A stretch of DNA of 35,879 bases from an uncultured Lachnospiraceae bacterium. GTDB taxonomy: Bacteria > Bacillota > Clostridia > Lachnospirales > Lachnospiraceae. This document shows positions 27,748 to 35,844 of the stretch, piece by piece; position 1 is the stretch's first letter, and each line of letters begins with the position of its first letter. The stretch is taken from NCBI GenBank assembly GCA_947566645.1, contig CANOKL010000044.1:1-35879 (forward strand), given 5' to 3'. Both the position numbers and the translations under genes were made by a program. The notes beneath the pieces were generated by a model. That model was not told the DNA's origin. It was given only the letters and a program-made list of their open reading frames with translations, and did no database searches.

Positions 27748-28936
27748 TGCCGTGAATAGTAGCCCTCATGCATCTGTTGAGAACCTGTTCCAGCATTTTT
27801 TCTTCGAATACATAGGTCTCCGGGCTGTCCAGCACTCCCTGAATGATGTCTGGAATCATGCTTTCTGTCACTCCAAGCTCTCCGAGTGTCACTGGAAGGC
27901 CCCATCTTCTGAACACGTCTTTTAGTGCATCAATCCCTGCCTGTCCGTATTCCACATCACTCATGCCTGCTGTCCTCTCTATCCCGAACACGCGCTCTGC
28001 AAACTGCACAAATTTCTCTGGATGTTTCTGGTTAACGAATTCCAGCCATGCCGGATTGATCACTGCCAGTCCCTCGCCGTGGGAGGAATCGGTCAGAGCG
28101 CCTACCGCATGCTGAATCCAGTGGGCCGGGAAGCCTGCATTGGACCGTCCGCAGTCCTGCAGTCCGCTCATGGCAAGCGTTGCCGCCCAGCCAAGCGCCG
28201 CTCTCGCCTTCAGGTCATCCGGATGATCCAGTACCCTCTCATTCTCAATCACTGTCATCACGATTCCTTCTCCGATTCTGTCTGAGACCGGATTGTCAGG
28301 GACTCCATCAAAATATCCTTCGATTACATGCGAGATCGTATCTGCCATTCCTGCAGCAGTGAGCCTCCTTGGAACGGAGGCCAGAAGCCTGGGGTCAATA
28401 ATCGCTGTATCCGGAAATGCATGAGGATCGTGAAGTGCCCACTTCTGCCACTTTGCGGCATCTGCTTCCTCATCATTGGTAACTACCACATGGCAGCTTG
28501 TCTCTGCCCCCGTGGCGGAGATCGTACTGACTGCCACCATAGGCAGTGCTTCCTGTACCATTTTCTCTCTCCGGAAAAAATCCCATACATCGCCCCCACA
28601 GGGAGCGCCTATGGCTACCGCTTTCCCTGCGTCAATGGCGCTTCCGCCGCCAACCGCCACAACAACATTAATCTTCTCGTCCCTTGCAAGGGCAATGCCT
28701 TCCCTAATCTTTGAAAGCTTCGGATTGCTCGTGATGTACTCCAGAGTATGAACCTTGATTCCCTCTTCCTCCATACTCTTTACTGCCTCTGCATATACAC
28801 CCATCTCTTCCAGGGGCCCTTCCTGCTTCACAAGAAGCGCTCTGTCCCCCAGTGCCTTTACCTCCGCTCCCAGACGGCCAAATTCACCTTCTCCAAATAC
28901 AACCTTTGTTGGATTATAATACTGAAAACGATTCAT
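27731..28936 (-). CDS. Iron-containing alcohol dehydrogenase (BDH/YqhD-like)
   Basis: A 401-residue NAD(P)H-dependent group III alcohol dehydrogenase. The N terminus is NRFQYYNPTKVVFGEG, and the nucleotide-binding GGGSAIDAGKAV lies at 96-107. Metal ligands by family alignment are D199 and H203 (GMADTISHVIEG), H272 (FPAHWIQH) and H286 (SSHGEGL). It probably reduces the aldehyde released by the aldolase to an alcohol (as FucO reduces lactaldehyde), recycling NADH. The last residues (HGTMLFS) and the stop are encoded by the family 2/family 3 repeats, so the ancestral C terminus has probably been altered. The ATG follows GGGGGTAAGCAGT, 5 bases after the aldolase stop. Confidence 0.93.
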   Translation of the reverse strand: MNRFQYYNPTKVVFGEGEFGRLGAEVKALGDRALLVKQEGPLEEMGVYAEAVKSMEEEGIKVHTLEYITSNPKLSKIREGIALARDEKINVVVAVGGGSAIDAGKAVAIGAPCGGDVWDFFRREKMVQEALPMVAVSTISATGAETSCHVVVTNDEEADAAKWQKWALHDPHAFPDTAIIDPRLLASVPRRLTAAGMADTISHVIEGYFDGVPDNPVSDRIGEGIVMTVIENERVLDHPDDLKARAALGWAATLAMSGLQDCGRSNAGFPAHWIQHAVGALTDSSHGEGLAVINPAWLEFVNQKHPEKFVQFAERVFGIERTAGMSDVEYGQAGIDALKDVFRRWGLPVTLGELGVTESMIPDIIQGVLDSPETYVFEEKMLEQVLNRCMRATIHGTMLFS

Positions 28937-28941
28937 ACTGC

Positions 28942-29631
28942 TTACCCCCTGTTCGCCGGTACTCCGCCTGCCGGACTTCCGTTATTACAGCCTGCCCGGA
29001 TCGCAAGCAGCTTGTCCACCTGCGCCTCAGTCAGCATCTGTGCAGGCTTCTGGTGACCGATCACCTCTGTATGTATCCTGGCAAAATGCTCCAGTGCCTC
29101 CATTCTGTAGTAAGCCTGCATCAGATCCGCGCCCCATGTCAGCGCGCCGTGGGCCGCCAGCAGACAGCAGTTGTAATCCCTGCAGAAGGGCGCCACCGAA
29201 TCCGGCACCTCCTGGGTTCCGGGTGTGGCATATTCTGCCACCGGCACGACTCCAAGCTGGATGATTGATTCCGCAAAGATGGGCTGATCCAGCCACTCGC
29301 CTGTTATGGCGTAGGATGTCGCAACCGGCGGATGGGCGTGTACCGTGCCCCCTACGGAGGGATTTTCCTTATATACTCTCAGATGCATCTTCACCTCTGA
29401 GGAAGGCTTCCAGGTTCCCTCCAGTACATTGCCGTCAAAATCCATTTTCACCAGCATATCCGGCGTCATATAGCCCTTGCTCACCCCTGTGGGCGTCGCC
29501 CAGATCTCATTCTCCCCTGTTCGAAGCGTAATGTTTCCGTCATTTGCCGCCACAAGACCCTTTGCAAAAACCCTTCTCCCTATTTCACAGATCAGCTCCT
29601 TTGCCTCTCTGTCCGATAAATAATTACTCAT
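28942..29631 (-). CDS. Class II aldolase/adducin family protein (FucA/AraD-like)
   Basis: A 229-residue zinc enzyme of the L-fuculose-/L-rhamnulose-/L-ribulose-5-phosphate family. The key residues match FucA with a constant six-residue offset: E79 (SSEVKMH) as catalytic acid, zinc ligands H98 and H100 (VHAHPP) and H161 (AAHGAL). The phosphate-binding region NDGNITLR (30-37) and TPTGVSKG (47-53) are present. Expected reaction: cleavage of a ketose-1-phosphate to DHAP and an aldehyde, or epimerisation. The ATG follows GAAGGAAGGAATTAAG. The overlap-like spacing with the alcohol dehydrogenase supports a joint step. Confidence 0.93.
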   Translation of the reverse strand: MSNYLSDREAKELICEIGRRVFAKGLVAANDGNITLRTGENEIWATPTGVSKGYMTPDMLVKMDFDGNVLEGTWKPSSEVKMHLRVYKENPSVGGTVHAHPPVATSYAITGEWLDQPIFAESIIQLGVVPVAEYATPGTQEVPDSVAPFCRDYNCCLLAAHGALTWGADLMQAYYRMEALEHFARIHTEVIGHQKPAQMLTEAQVDKLLAIRAGCNNGSPAGGVPANRG

Positions 29632-29713
29632 CTTAATTCCTTCCTTCCTGATTTTTTAATGTCATACTCATGTCAGATTTCACCGGCCATGAGTATTGCG
29701 CCAGCCTTAACTG

Positions 29714-30712
29714 TTATTTTGTTCTGAGCGCCCACACATTTCTCTGGTAGGCGTTAATAGCAAGAACCACCAAGATCAGCCCTCCTCTTATTACATACTG
29801 CCAGTAATACTGCACACCCAGCAGATTCAGCCCATTTGTCATAAAGCTGAAAAACAGCACTCCGGTTACAGTACCTCCGATATTTGCAAATCCCCTCTTA
29901 TGCATCGTACTGCCTATAAATACGGTTCCTATGGAGTCAAGAAGATAGTACCGCCCGTTCACCGGAATGTAGGAAACAAGCTGGGAACTCCCGATCACTC
30001 CTCCCAGGCAGCAGAGCATGCCGCTCGCAACAAAGGCGGCGGTCACACACCTCTTTGCCGATACTCCTGCAAGCTCTGCAGCCCTGCGCTGCAGTCCGGC
30101 TGCATACAGATGCCTTCCAAAAACTGTTTTCTTCAGGACAAATGCCGCAATTGCCGCCAGTACCAGCGCCAGGATCAGAGAGGACTTAATTGTAATATTG
30201 GCTCCCTGCTGTTTTATGTTTACCACAGTCCCCTGGCCAATGCTCTCAAACAGGCCGCTCACCCTTGAAAGATAGATGGGCGTACCTCCCTTTGTGACAA
30301 TCCTCTCAATACTCTCCCCGATAAACAGTGTACCCAGCGTGGTAAGCCACACCGATATCCCTACCTTTAAGATCAGGAAGCTGTTGATCAGCCCGAACAC
30401 TGCCCCCGCGGCAAGTGCGAGAAAAATCGCGAAAACCGGGGACAGCCCTGCCTGGATGCAGAGGACGCAGACCATACCCCCAAGCCCGTAGGCCGCGGCC
30501 ACCGACAGGTCTGTTCCGCCGCTGATGACGACGAAGCACATACCAAGTGAAATCAGCAGTAATACAGACGAAGAACTGAGGGCTGTCGTAATATTTCCAA
30601 TCGTCAGAAAGCCACGTGCAAAGACCGAGAAAAAGAGGAAGATGGCCAGTAATAAAAGCGTTGTCGTATTGTCATACAAAAATCTTCCCATATCAAAGGA
30701 TTTCTTCTTCAT
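29714..30712 (-). CDS. Sugar ABC transporter permease (RbsC-like), second subunit
   Basis: A 332-residue inner-membrane permease of the BPD_transp_2 (RbsC/LsrC) family with about eight to ten hydrophobic helices. Family marks: LLISLGMCFVVISGGTDLSVAAAYGLGGM, GLINSFLI and GSSQLVSYIPVNGRYYLLDSIGTVFIG near the C terminus. It starts 2 bases after the stop of the first permease, with GAGGAGGGCGGTATAGCT as ribosome site. The two different permeases would form the heterodimeric channel, as in LsrCD-type systems. The aldolase gene follows after about 80 bases. Confidence 0.94.
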   Translation of the reverse strand: MKKKSFDMGRFLYDNTTTLLLLAIFLFFSVFARGFLTIGNITTALSSSSVLLLISLGMCFVVISGGTDLSVAAAYGLGGMVCVLCIQAGLSPVFAIFLALAAGAVFGLINSFLILKVGISVWLTTLGTLFIGESIERIVTKGGTPIYLSRVSGLFESIGQGTVVNIKQQGANITIKSSLILALVLAAIAAFVLKKTVFGRHLYAAGLQRRAAELAGVSAKRCVTAAFVASGMLCCLGGVIGSSQLVSYIPVNGRYYLLDSIGTVFIGSTMHKRGFANIGGTVTGVLFFSFMTNGLNLLGVQYYWQYVIRGGLILVVLAINAYQRNVWALRTK

Positions 30713-30714
30713 AG

Positions 30715-31680
30715 CTATACCGCCCTCCTCTTCTGTATTGTTGTGATTGAAACGGTAACGAGGATTAAGGCGCCCTTAATCGCATACACCCAGTATGAGG
30801 GCACATTAATCAGTGTAAATCCGTTTGTCAGCACCCCCACAAACAGGGATGCAATAAAGGTTCCCGGAATATTGGGTCTGTATCTTCTTGAAAATACCGC
30901 CCCGAGATAGCTGACCAGCATCACGTCAAACAACTGCAGATCGCCCGCCCCGGGTGTATAGCTTGAAAGCCTTGCCACCATTAAAACCGCTGATATCGCT
31001 GCCATCAGTCCGGCAATCAGATATGTAGTGGTCACAATCCATGGCACGTTGATCCCGTTGGCCTTTGCCGCAAGTTCGCTTCCTCCCACTGCACTGACCC
31101 TGTTTCCATAGGAACAGACATTAAAGACCAGATACATGATTACAGTCACTGCAAGGAAGATCCACGCCATCACCGGCACACCCAGAACCGCTGTATCCGC
31201 AATGAAGAACAGCAGGGGATGTGCTGCGGCCACCACCACATTGTTTGTAAGAATCCGCTCCACGCCCTGCAGGACATACATCATACAGATGGTACTGAGA
31301 AGTGGAATCATCTTCAGTTTCACCACGGTGAATGCATTCACTGCCTCAATTATGATACTTGCTGCCACCGCCGTCACAACCGCAAGGGCAAGCGGCTGTC
31401 CCCTGCTGACCATGACTGCAATAACAGAGCCTGCCACTGCCATATTGAGGGTGATGGAAAGATCCGTCCCTCCCCGGATCACATCATCCCCGCCTCCTAT
31501 GAAGATTCCGGTAAGCCCATAACCGCAGATGCCAAGCACCGATGACTGGGCGATGATATTCACCAGATTCCCGTACGAAAGGAATGCCGGCGCCTTTATG
31601 GTAAAAAAGATCATAATGAGCAGGAATGCGAGATACCCGCTGCTCCTCATCAGTTGTGCGCTGATCTGTTTATCCTTCAT
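30715..31680 (-). CDS. Sugar ABC transporter permease (RbsC-like), first subunit
   Basis: A 321-residue membrane permease of the same family as its downstream neighbour but clearly distinct in sequence (YLAFLLIMIFFTIKAPAFLS, GICGYGLTGIFIGGGDDVIRGGTDLS, LLSTICMMYVLQGVERI, SYTPGAGDLQLFDVMLVSYLGAV). The start at 31680 follows GGAGGTGCCGGAG and overlaps the end of the ATPase gene by 11 bases. A longer frame to 31710 would overlap more and lacks a ribosome site. Confidence 0.93.
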   Translation of the reverse strand: MKDKQISAQLMRSSGYLAFLLIMIFFTIKAPAFLSYGNLVNIIAQSSVLGICGYGLTGIFIGGGDDVIRGGTDLSITLNMAVAGSVIAVMVSRGQPLALAVVTAVAASIIIEAVNAFTVVKLKMIPLLSTICMMYVLQGVERILTNNVVVAAAHPLLFFIADTAVLGVPVMAWIFLAVTVIMYLVFNVCSYGNRVSAVGGSELAAKANGINVPWIVTTTYLIAGLMAAISAVLMVARLSSYTPGAGDLQLFDVMLVSYLGAVFSRRYRPNIPGTFIASLFVGVLTNGFTLINVPSYWVYAIKGALILVTVSITTIQKRRAV

Positions 31681-33190
31681 CTCCGGCACCTCCTCCCATA
31701 GACGCGACAATAATCTGATCGGTCAGATCCTCTTCTGTCGTCTCCAATTCCAGCACGGCTTCTCCGCGGAACATGACAATAATTCTGTCAGACATTCCAT
31801 ACAACTCCTGGATGTCCTGGGTGATCATCAGCACGCCCGCGCCGCTCTTTGCCATCTCATCAATAATTTTATAAATATCTGCCCTTGCCCCGATATCAAT
31901 TCCTGAGGTGGGCTGATTTAAAATATATAGCTCCGACTGGTCGCTCAGCCACCTTGCGAGCACAACCTTCTGCTGGTTTCCTCCGCTTAAGTTTCCGCTG
32001 ACAACATCACCGTTAGGCGTCTTGATCCTGAGCTTTTCAATCTGCCCTTCCACTGCCCTCGTCTCTTCCCTGTCTGATATAATCCCGTGGCGTGTCATAT
32101 CTTTCAGGCACGCAAGTGTGATATTTTCCTTCACCGTCATACTCTGAATGGCCCCCAGTCCCCTTCTGTCATCCGGAACATATCCCATCCCCGTGGCAGC
32201 CGCTTTGTCCGGACTGATATAGGACATCTTTTTTCCTTTAAACTCTACCTCTCCCCCGGTAATATCATGGCTGTCATAAATCCCGATTCCTACCTTGTCA
32301 TGGCCGGAACCCATAAGACCTGTGATTCCTACGATCTCGCCCCGGCGGACTTCAAAATTAAGGTCATGGAATTCCTTCCTGTGGGTCAGCCCCTTTACGG
32401 ACAGAATGGTCTCTCCCGCCTTTCTGTCCTTTGGCGGGTACTGTTCTAAAATATCCCGCCCGACCATCATGGTGACTAGGGAGTCAACCGTCACATCTGC
32501 CGCTGCGACTGTGTCGATCTTCTTCCCGTTCCGAAGCACGGTAACCCGGTCGCACAGATCCAGGATCTCTCCGAAATAATGGGAGATATAGATCACACCT
32601 TTATCCTTTTTCAGCTGCCTGATGATATGGAACAGCCTCTCTGACTCCTTCTTGGCCAGTACCGCCGTAGGCTCGTCAAACACAATAACCTTCGGATTGC
32701 TCATCAGCGCCCTGCAGATCTGTATGAGCTGCTGCTCGCCTACGGTCAGCCGGCTCACCAGCATATTGCCGGATAATCTCACACCAACCTTTTCCTCCAG
32801 CATCTGCTCGGCAAGCTTCACCATGCCTCTCCTGTCCATGAACTTAAATGCGGTCTTTGTCTTCTCTACTCCCAAAAACAGCATTTCTGCAACGGTCAGA
32901 TGCGGTACTACGTATCGTTCCTGATGGATGAAGCTGATACCGGTCTGCTCTGCAGTGCGCGCATTCAGTTTTTTCGTAATATCTTCTCCGTCAAAAATAA
33001 TCTTCCCGCCGTCATTACTGTAAAGCCCTGCAAGGATTTTCATAATGGTTGATTTGCCTGCGCCATTTTCACCCACCAGTCCGTGAACCTCTCCCTTTTT
33101 TATCTGGATTGTGACATCTGATAATGCTTTCACACCGGGAAATTCCTTGCTGACATCCAACATTTCCAATATATATTCTGAATTAGACAT
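31670..33190 (-). CDS. Sugar ABC transporter ATP-binding protein (RbsA-like)
   Basis: A 506-residue ATPase with two fused ABC domains, standard for carbohydrate-uptake CUT2 systems. Domain 1 (about 5-235): Walker A GENGAGKST, signature LTVGEQQLIQI, Walker B VIVFDEPTAVL. Domain 2 (about 255-500): a degenerate P-loop GLMGSGHDKVG, signature LSGGNQQKVVLARW, and LYILNQPTSGIDIG. In the second Walker B the usual Asp-Glu is Asn-Gln (ILNQP), so site 2 is probably not hydrolytic, and domain 2's P-loop is typically impaired too in RbsA. The ATG follows AGGAAGGGGAATAT. Confidence 0.94.
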   Translation of the reverse strand: MSNSEYILEMLDVSKEFPGVKALSDVTIQIKKGEVHGLVGENGAGKSTIMKILAGLYSNDGGKIIFDGEDITKKLNARTAEQTGISFIHQERYVVPHLTVAEMLFLGVEKTKTAFKFMDRRGMVKLAEQMLEEKVGVRLSGNMLVSRLTVGEQQLIQICRALMSNPKVIVFDEPTAVLAKKESERLFHIIRQLKKDKGVIYISHYFGEILDLCDRVTVLRNGKKIDTVAAADVTVDSLVTMMVGRDILEQYPPKDRKAGETILSVKGLTHRKEFHDLNFEVRRGEIVGITGLMGSGHDKVGIGIYDSHDITGGEVEFKGKKMSYISPDKAAATGMGYVPDDRRGLGAIQSMTVKENITLACLKDMTRHGIISDREETRAVEGQIEKLRIKTPNGDVVSGNLSGGNQQKVVLARWLSDQSELYILNQPTSGIDIGARADIYKIIDEMAKSGAGVLMITQDIQELYGMSDRIIVMFRGEAVLELETTEEDLTDQIIVASMGGGAGDEG

Positions 33191-33228
33191 ATATTCCCCT
33201 TCCTACAGCCTCATCCTGCGGCACTTCC

Positions 33229-34317
33229 TTACTCTTTGCCAATCTCAAGCCCCAGTTCTTTTACCGCATTTTCCCAGTTTACTTTATTTACATAGACCGG
33301 TGCAGAGTATACGGTGCTTGGAACCTCCTCGCCTGCCAGATATCTTGCACATTCGTCTACTGCCGCCTGCCCGATCTGATAGGGATTCTGTGCCATATCG
33401 CCGTACATTGCAGACTCCGGGTCTGCCACCAGCTCCAGTACTGTGGATGAGCCGTCAACTGCGTATATCTTGATATCGTCTCTTCCTGCCTCTTTGCATG
33501 CCTGGGCAACTCCCACACACGGGGTATCCCACGCCAGCCAGATTGCGTCAACCTCCGGTTCTTTTGTCAGCAGGTCAAGCGTCTTCTTTCTTGCATCCTC
33601 AGCTGCCCCGGTAATGACATCCTGGAGCTCCGGGTCAATGAACTCAATATTCGGATAGTCTTTCGCAACGTATTTCATCATGTCATACCGGATTCCGCAG
33701 ACACGCACTCCGTAAAAACCGTTGAATACAGCGATTTTCCCTTTTCCTCCCAAGTCTTCATACATATTTCTTGCCAGCTCCTCGCCTACCAGATAATTGT
33801 CTGAGGTGCTGTTGCAGATGGAGTACTGGCTTACCAGGTCAACCGTAAAGAGCGGAATCCCTGCATCTGATATTTTCTTCATGACCGGCTCGTACACATC
33901 AGCATCCCCCAGCTGCTTAATGATCGCATCCGGCTTCTGGGTAATCATGTTCTCAATATCCGAGATATGCTTCTGATCATTTCTCTCCCCATCCACTGCA
34001 ACGGCCTTGCCGCCCAGCTCCTCGATCCGGTCAATCTGTCCCTGATATGCTTTCAGGTCAAATTCATGATCCGTGCCCAGAACCGCTACTCCGATCGTCC
34101 TGCCTTCCAGGGAAGGGACATCCAGTCCGTCAATGACACCCTTCACCCCGGATGCGGCTGCACCGGAGCCTTGGCCTGCATTGTCCTCTGTCTTCGCCTT
34201 GTCTGTGCCGTCATCCCCTGACCCTCCTGCCGTCTCAGAAGTGGAACTGCACCCTGCAAGCACCGCAGTCATTACTACACACAGTAACATCGCCAACAAC
34301 CTGTTTCTTTTTCTCAT
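33229..34317 (-). CDS. Sugar ABC transporter substrate-binding lipoprotein (RbsB-like)
   Basis: A 362-residue periplasmic-binding-type protein, anchored by lipid in a Gram-positive-type cell. Signal and lipobox VLAGC (Cys23) are followed by a low-complexity Ser/Gly/Asp linker (24-58) and a type I binding fold (Peripla_BP_4): GRTIGVAVLGTDHEFDLKAY, DIENMITQKPDAIIKQLGD, AVFNGFYGVRVCGIRYDMM, EVDAIWLAWDTPCVGVAQAC and KIYAVDGSS. The ligand is unknown. The ATG follows AAAAAAGGAGGAAAATCAA. It precedes the ATPase by 38 bases. Confidence 0.94.
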   Translation of the reverse strand: MRKRNRLLAMLLCVVMTAVLAGCSSTSETAGGSGDDGTDKAKTEDNAGQGSGAAASGVKGVIDGLDVPSLEGRTIGVAVLGTDHEFDLKAYQGQIDRIEELGGKAVAVDGERNDQKHISDIENMITQKPDAIIKQLGDADVYEPVMKKISDAGIPLFTVDLVSQYSICNSTSDNYLVGEELARNMYEDLGGKGKIAVFNGFYGVRVCGIRYDMMKYVAKDYPNIEFIDPELQDVITGAAEDARKKTLDLLTKEPEVDAIWLAWDTPCVGVAQACKEAGRDDIKIYAVDGSSTVLELVADPESAMYGDMAQNPYQIGQAAVDECARYLAGEEVPSTVYSAPVYVNKVNWENAVKELGLEIGKE

Positions 34318-34416
34318 TTGATTTTCCTCCTTTTTTGGATTTTTATAGGTATATCATTAAAGCTTCTCCCGAACCTTTAATTTCTCTTAGGAATTGTTCA
34401 GAAATAACCTGATTCC

Positions 34417-35412
34417 TTAGCCTTTTAATGCTTCCGTGTTATAAATAATTTTATCCATATTTTCTTTCTTCATCCATTGAATGAAACGTTCCGTAATAAT
34501 ATGTGACTGGTGTCTGAATACCTCTCTGGACGCCCCTGCTATATGAGGCGTCAGGAGAACATTGGGAAGCTTCGCGATCTTAAGATCCTCCTCTGTCGGA
34601 GGCTCATGATCCAGCACATCCAGTACAGCTCCCCTGATCCTGTTATGCTCCAGTGCATCTACAAGCGCCTCTGTCACCACCACTGCGGACCTTGCCGAAT
34701 TCGCAAACACTGCAGTCGGCTTCATCATCCCGATCAGCCGTCCGTCAATCATCCCCTTCGTGCTCTCCAGTACCGGAAGATGAATGGACACAATATCACT
34801 CTCCCTGAAAATCTCCTCAAGCTCCCGCTTAAAATAATTTTCATTCACCAGATCTACATACGGGTCATAAAAGGAAATCTCACATCCGAAAGCCTGCAGT
34901 ATACCGGCTGTCTTCTGCCCAACCGCACCGAATCCGACAAATCCGACTCTCTTTCCCTGCAGCTCATTTCCCATAAATGTGCTGTATGGCATATTCCCCG
35001 GAACCCAGTTTCCTTCCTCAATCCACCGTATGGCCGGCTGCACATTCCGGAAGAAATTAATAAGCATCCCCACCAGGAGCTCTGCAACTGCCTGCGCGTT
35101 CCTTGCCGGAGTACATAAAACAGGAATGCCAAGCTCATTGCATGCGCTGATGTCAACATTCGCCGGATTCGCCCTGCAGTCCCCGATCACCTTCAGTCTT
35201 CCATAACCGGCAATCACTGCACGGGTAAGCTCGTCCAGTTCCGAGATCAGCGCATCCGGCTCATATTTCTCCAAAAGCTCTGAGATCTCCCTCTCAGAAT
35301 AACCGTTCCCATCCTCCTTAAGTGTCCATGGATCATAATGAATCTCTTCAAAATAGCATTTCAGCTCATCCAGGGATTCTGGAAGCATGGGCGCTGTCAC
35401 TAATAATTTCAT
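34417..35412 (-). CDS. D-isomer-specific 2-hydroxyacid dehydrogenase family protein
   Basis: A 331-residue NAD-dependent dehydrogenase of the D-3-phosphoglycerate/2-hydroxyacid family. Rossmann fingerprint GFVGFGAVG (157-165) with D183 for NAD preference. Catalytic triad R241 (NSARSAVV), E270 (LDHEPP) and H290 (TPHIAGAS). It is the first gene of the sugar operon, so a sugar-acid or 2-hydroxy-acid substrate is more likely than serine biosynthesis. It also lacks any C-terminal ACT domain. The chosen ATG (MKLLVTAP) follows AAGGAGAGTTTACGA; an upstream ATG lies in the leader without a ribosome site. A 99-base gap follows before the binding-protein gene. Confidence 0.92.
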   Translation of the reverse strand: MKLLVTAPMLPESLDELKCYFEEIHYDPWTLKEDGNGYSEREISELLEKYEPDALISELDELTRAVIAGYGRLKVIGDCRANPANVDISACNELGIPVLCTPARNAQAVAELLVGMLINFFRNVQPAIRWIEEGNWVPGNMPYSTFMGNELQGKRVGFVGFGAVGQKTAGILQAFGCEISFYDPYVDLVNENYFKRELEEIFRESDIVSIHLPVLESTKGMIDGRLIGMMKPTAVFANSARSAVVVTEALVDALEHNRIRGAVLDVLDHEPPTEEDLKIAKLPNVLLTPHIAGASREVFRHQSHIITERFIQWMKKENMDKIIYNTEALKG

Positions 35413-35437
35413 TCGTAAACTCTCCTTCCACTTTGGA

Positions 35438-35466
35438 CATTTGTTCATTTATTTTTCATTTGTTCT
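35438..35466. promoter_or_regulatory. Direct-repeat operator candidate for the sugar operon
   Basis: CATTTGTTCA (35438-35447) and CATTTGTTCT (35457-35466) are repeats with a 19-bp period in the untranslated start of the operon, just downstream of the -10. This fits roadblock or repressor binding by a SorC-type tetramer; the regulator encoded in the operon is the natural candidate. Confidence 0.5.
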
Positions 35467-35473
35467 TTTCTGA

Positions 35474-35502
35474 ATGTTATCACATATAAATCATAATGTC
35501 AA
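35474..35502 (-). promoter_or_regulatory. Promoter of the sugar operon
   Basis: On the minus strand a perfect TTGACA (35502-35497), 17-bp spacer, TAACAT (35479-35474). It is the only clear promoter for the 12-kb operon that I could see. Confidence 0.7.
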
Positions 35503-35584
35503 CAAAACTCTGACTTTATATTTCAGAAAATCAAAATATTGTATAATATTCACATTTTATGCTTCTGTTTTTTGTATATTTTAA

Positions 35585-35628
35585 CAGTAGGGGACGGGGT
35601 AAAATTAATTTTACCCCGTCCCCTACTG
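35585..35628. repeat. Family 1 palindromic repeat, copy 6
   Basis: CAGTAGGGGACGGGGTAAAATT pairs perfectly with AATTTTACCCCGTCCCCTACTG (44 bp). The outer stem is CAGTA/TACTG where copy 1 has CAGTT/AACTG, a paired change. It contains the stop codon (TAG) of the truncated gene beside it. Confidence 0.95.
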
Positions 35629-35844
35629 CAACTGATCTGAAATTTCCCGCAATGTACGTTCCACGTTGTTCCCATGGACATACAGAATCTTTTGTTCTTT
35701 CTTCCTTTCGTTCATTACCTTGTAGTAAAGTCCGTGCTTCAGGATATCTGTGTTTACGATAATGTATTTCTTATTCCAAAGCACCGCTGGATCAAAGTTC
35801 ATATTATCATAGGTCAGAAACTGGCTCCTGAGTTTGACACTTTG
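35623..35844 (-). pseudogene. C-terminal fragment of a DUF2325-like protein
   Basis: About 67 codons of protein-like sequence (35825-35623) read LTYDNMNFDPAVLWNKKY, then IIVNTDILKHGLYYKVM and ILYVHGNNVERTLREISDQLQ. The pattern of a short strand, His, then K..K..YVHG.N resembles the C-terminal part of DUF2325 proteins; similarity judged by eye. Upstream the frame enters the 54-bp terminal repeat and stops there, so the N-terminal part is missing or lies outside the window behind the repeat. TAG lies in the same repeat frame that in other copies encodes TTG of LGTG. Confidence 0.5.

Noticed and set aside
23416..35412. Assignment as an AI-2 (Lsr) operon because of RbsABC-like transport, an FGGY kinase and a SorC/LsrR-type regulator
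   Set aside because: LsrF and LsrG equivalents are absent, while a class II aldolase, Fe-alcohol dehydrogenase, hydroxyacid dehydrogenase and dehydratase point to sugar or sugar-acid catabolism.
34417..35412. SerA (serine biosynthesis) for the 2-hydroxyacid dehydrogenase
   Set aside because: No ACT domain, and its position at the head of a sugar operon favours another substrate.
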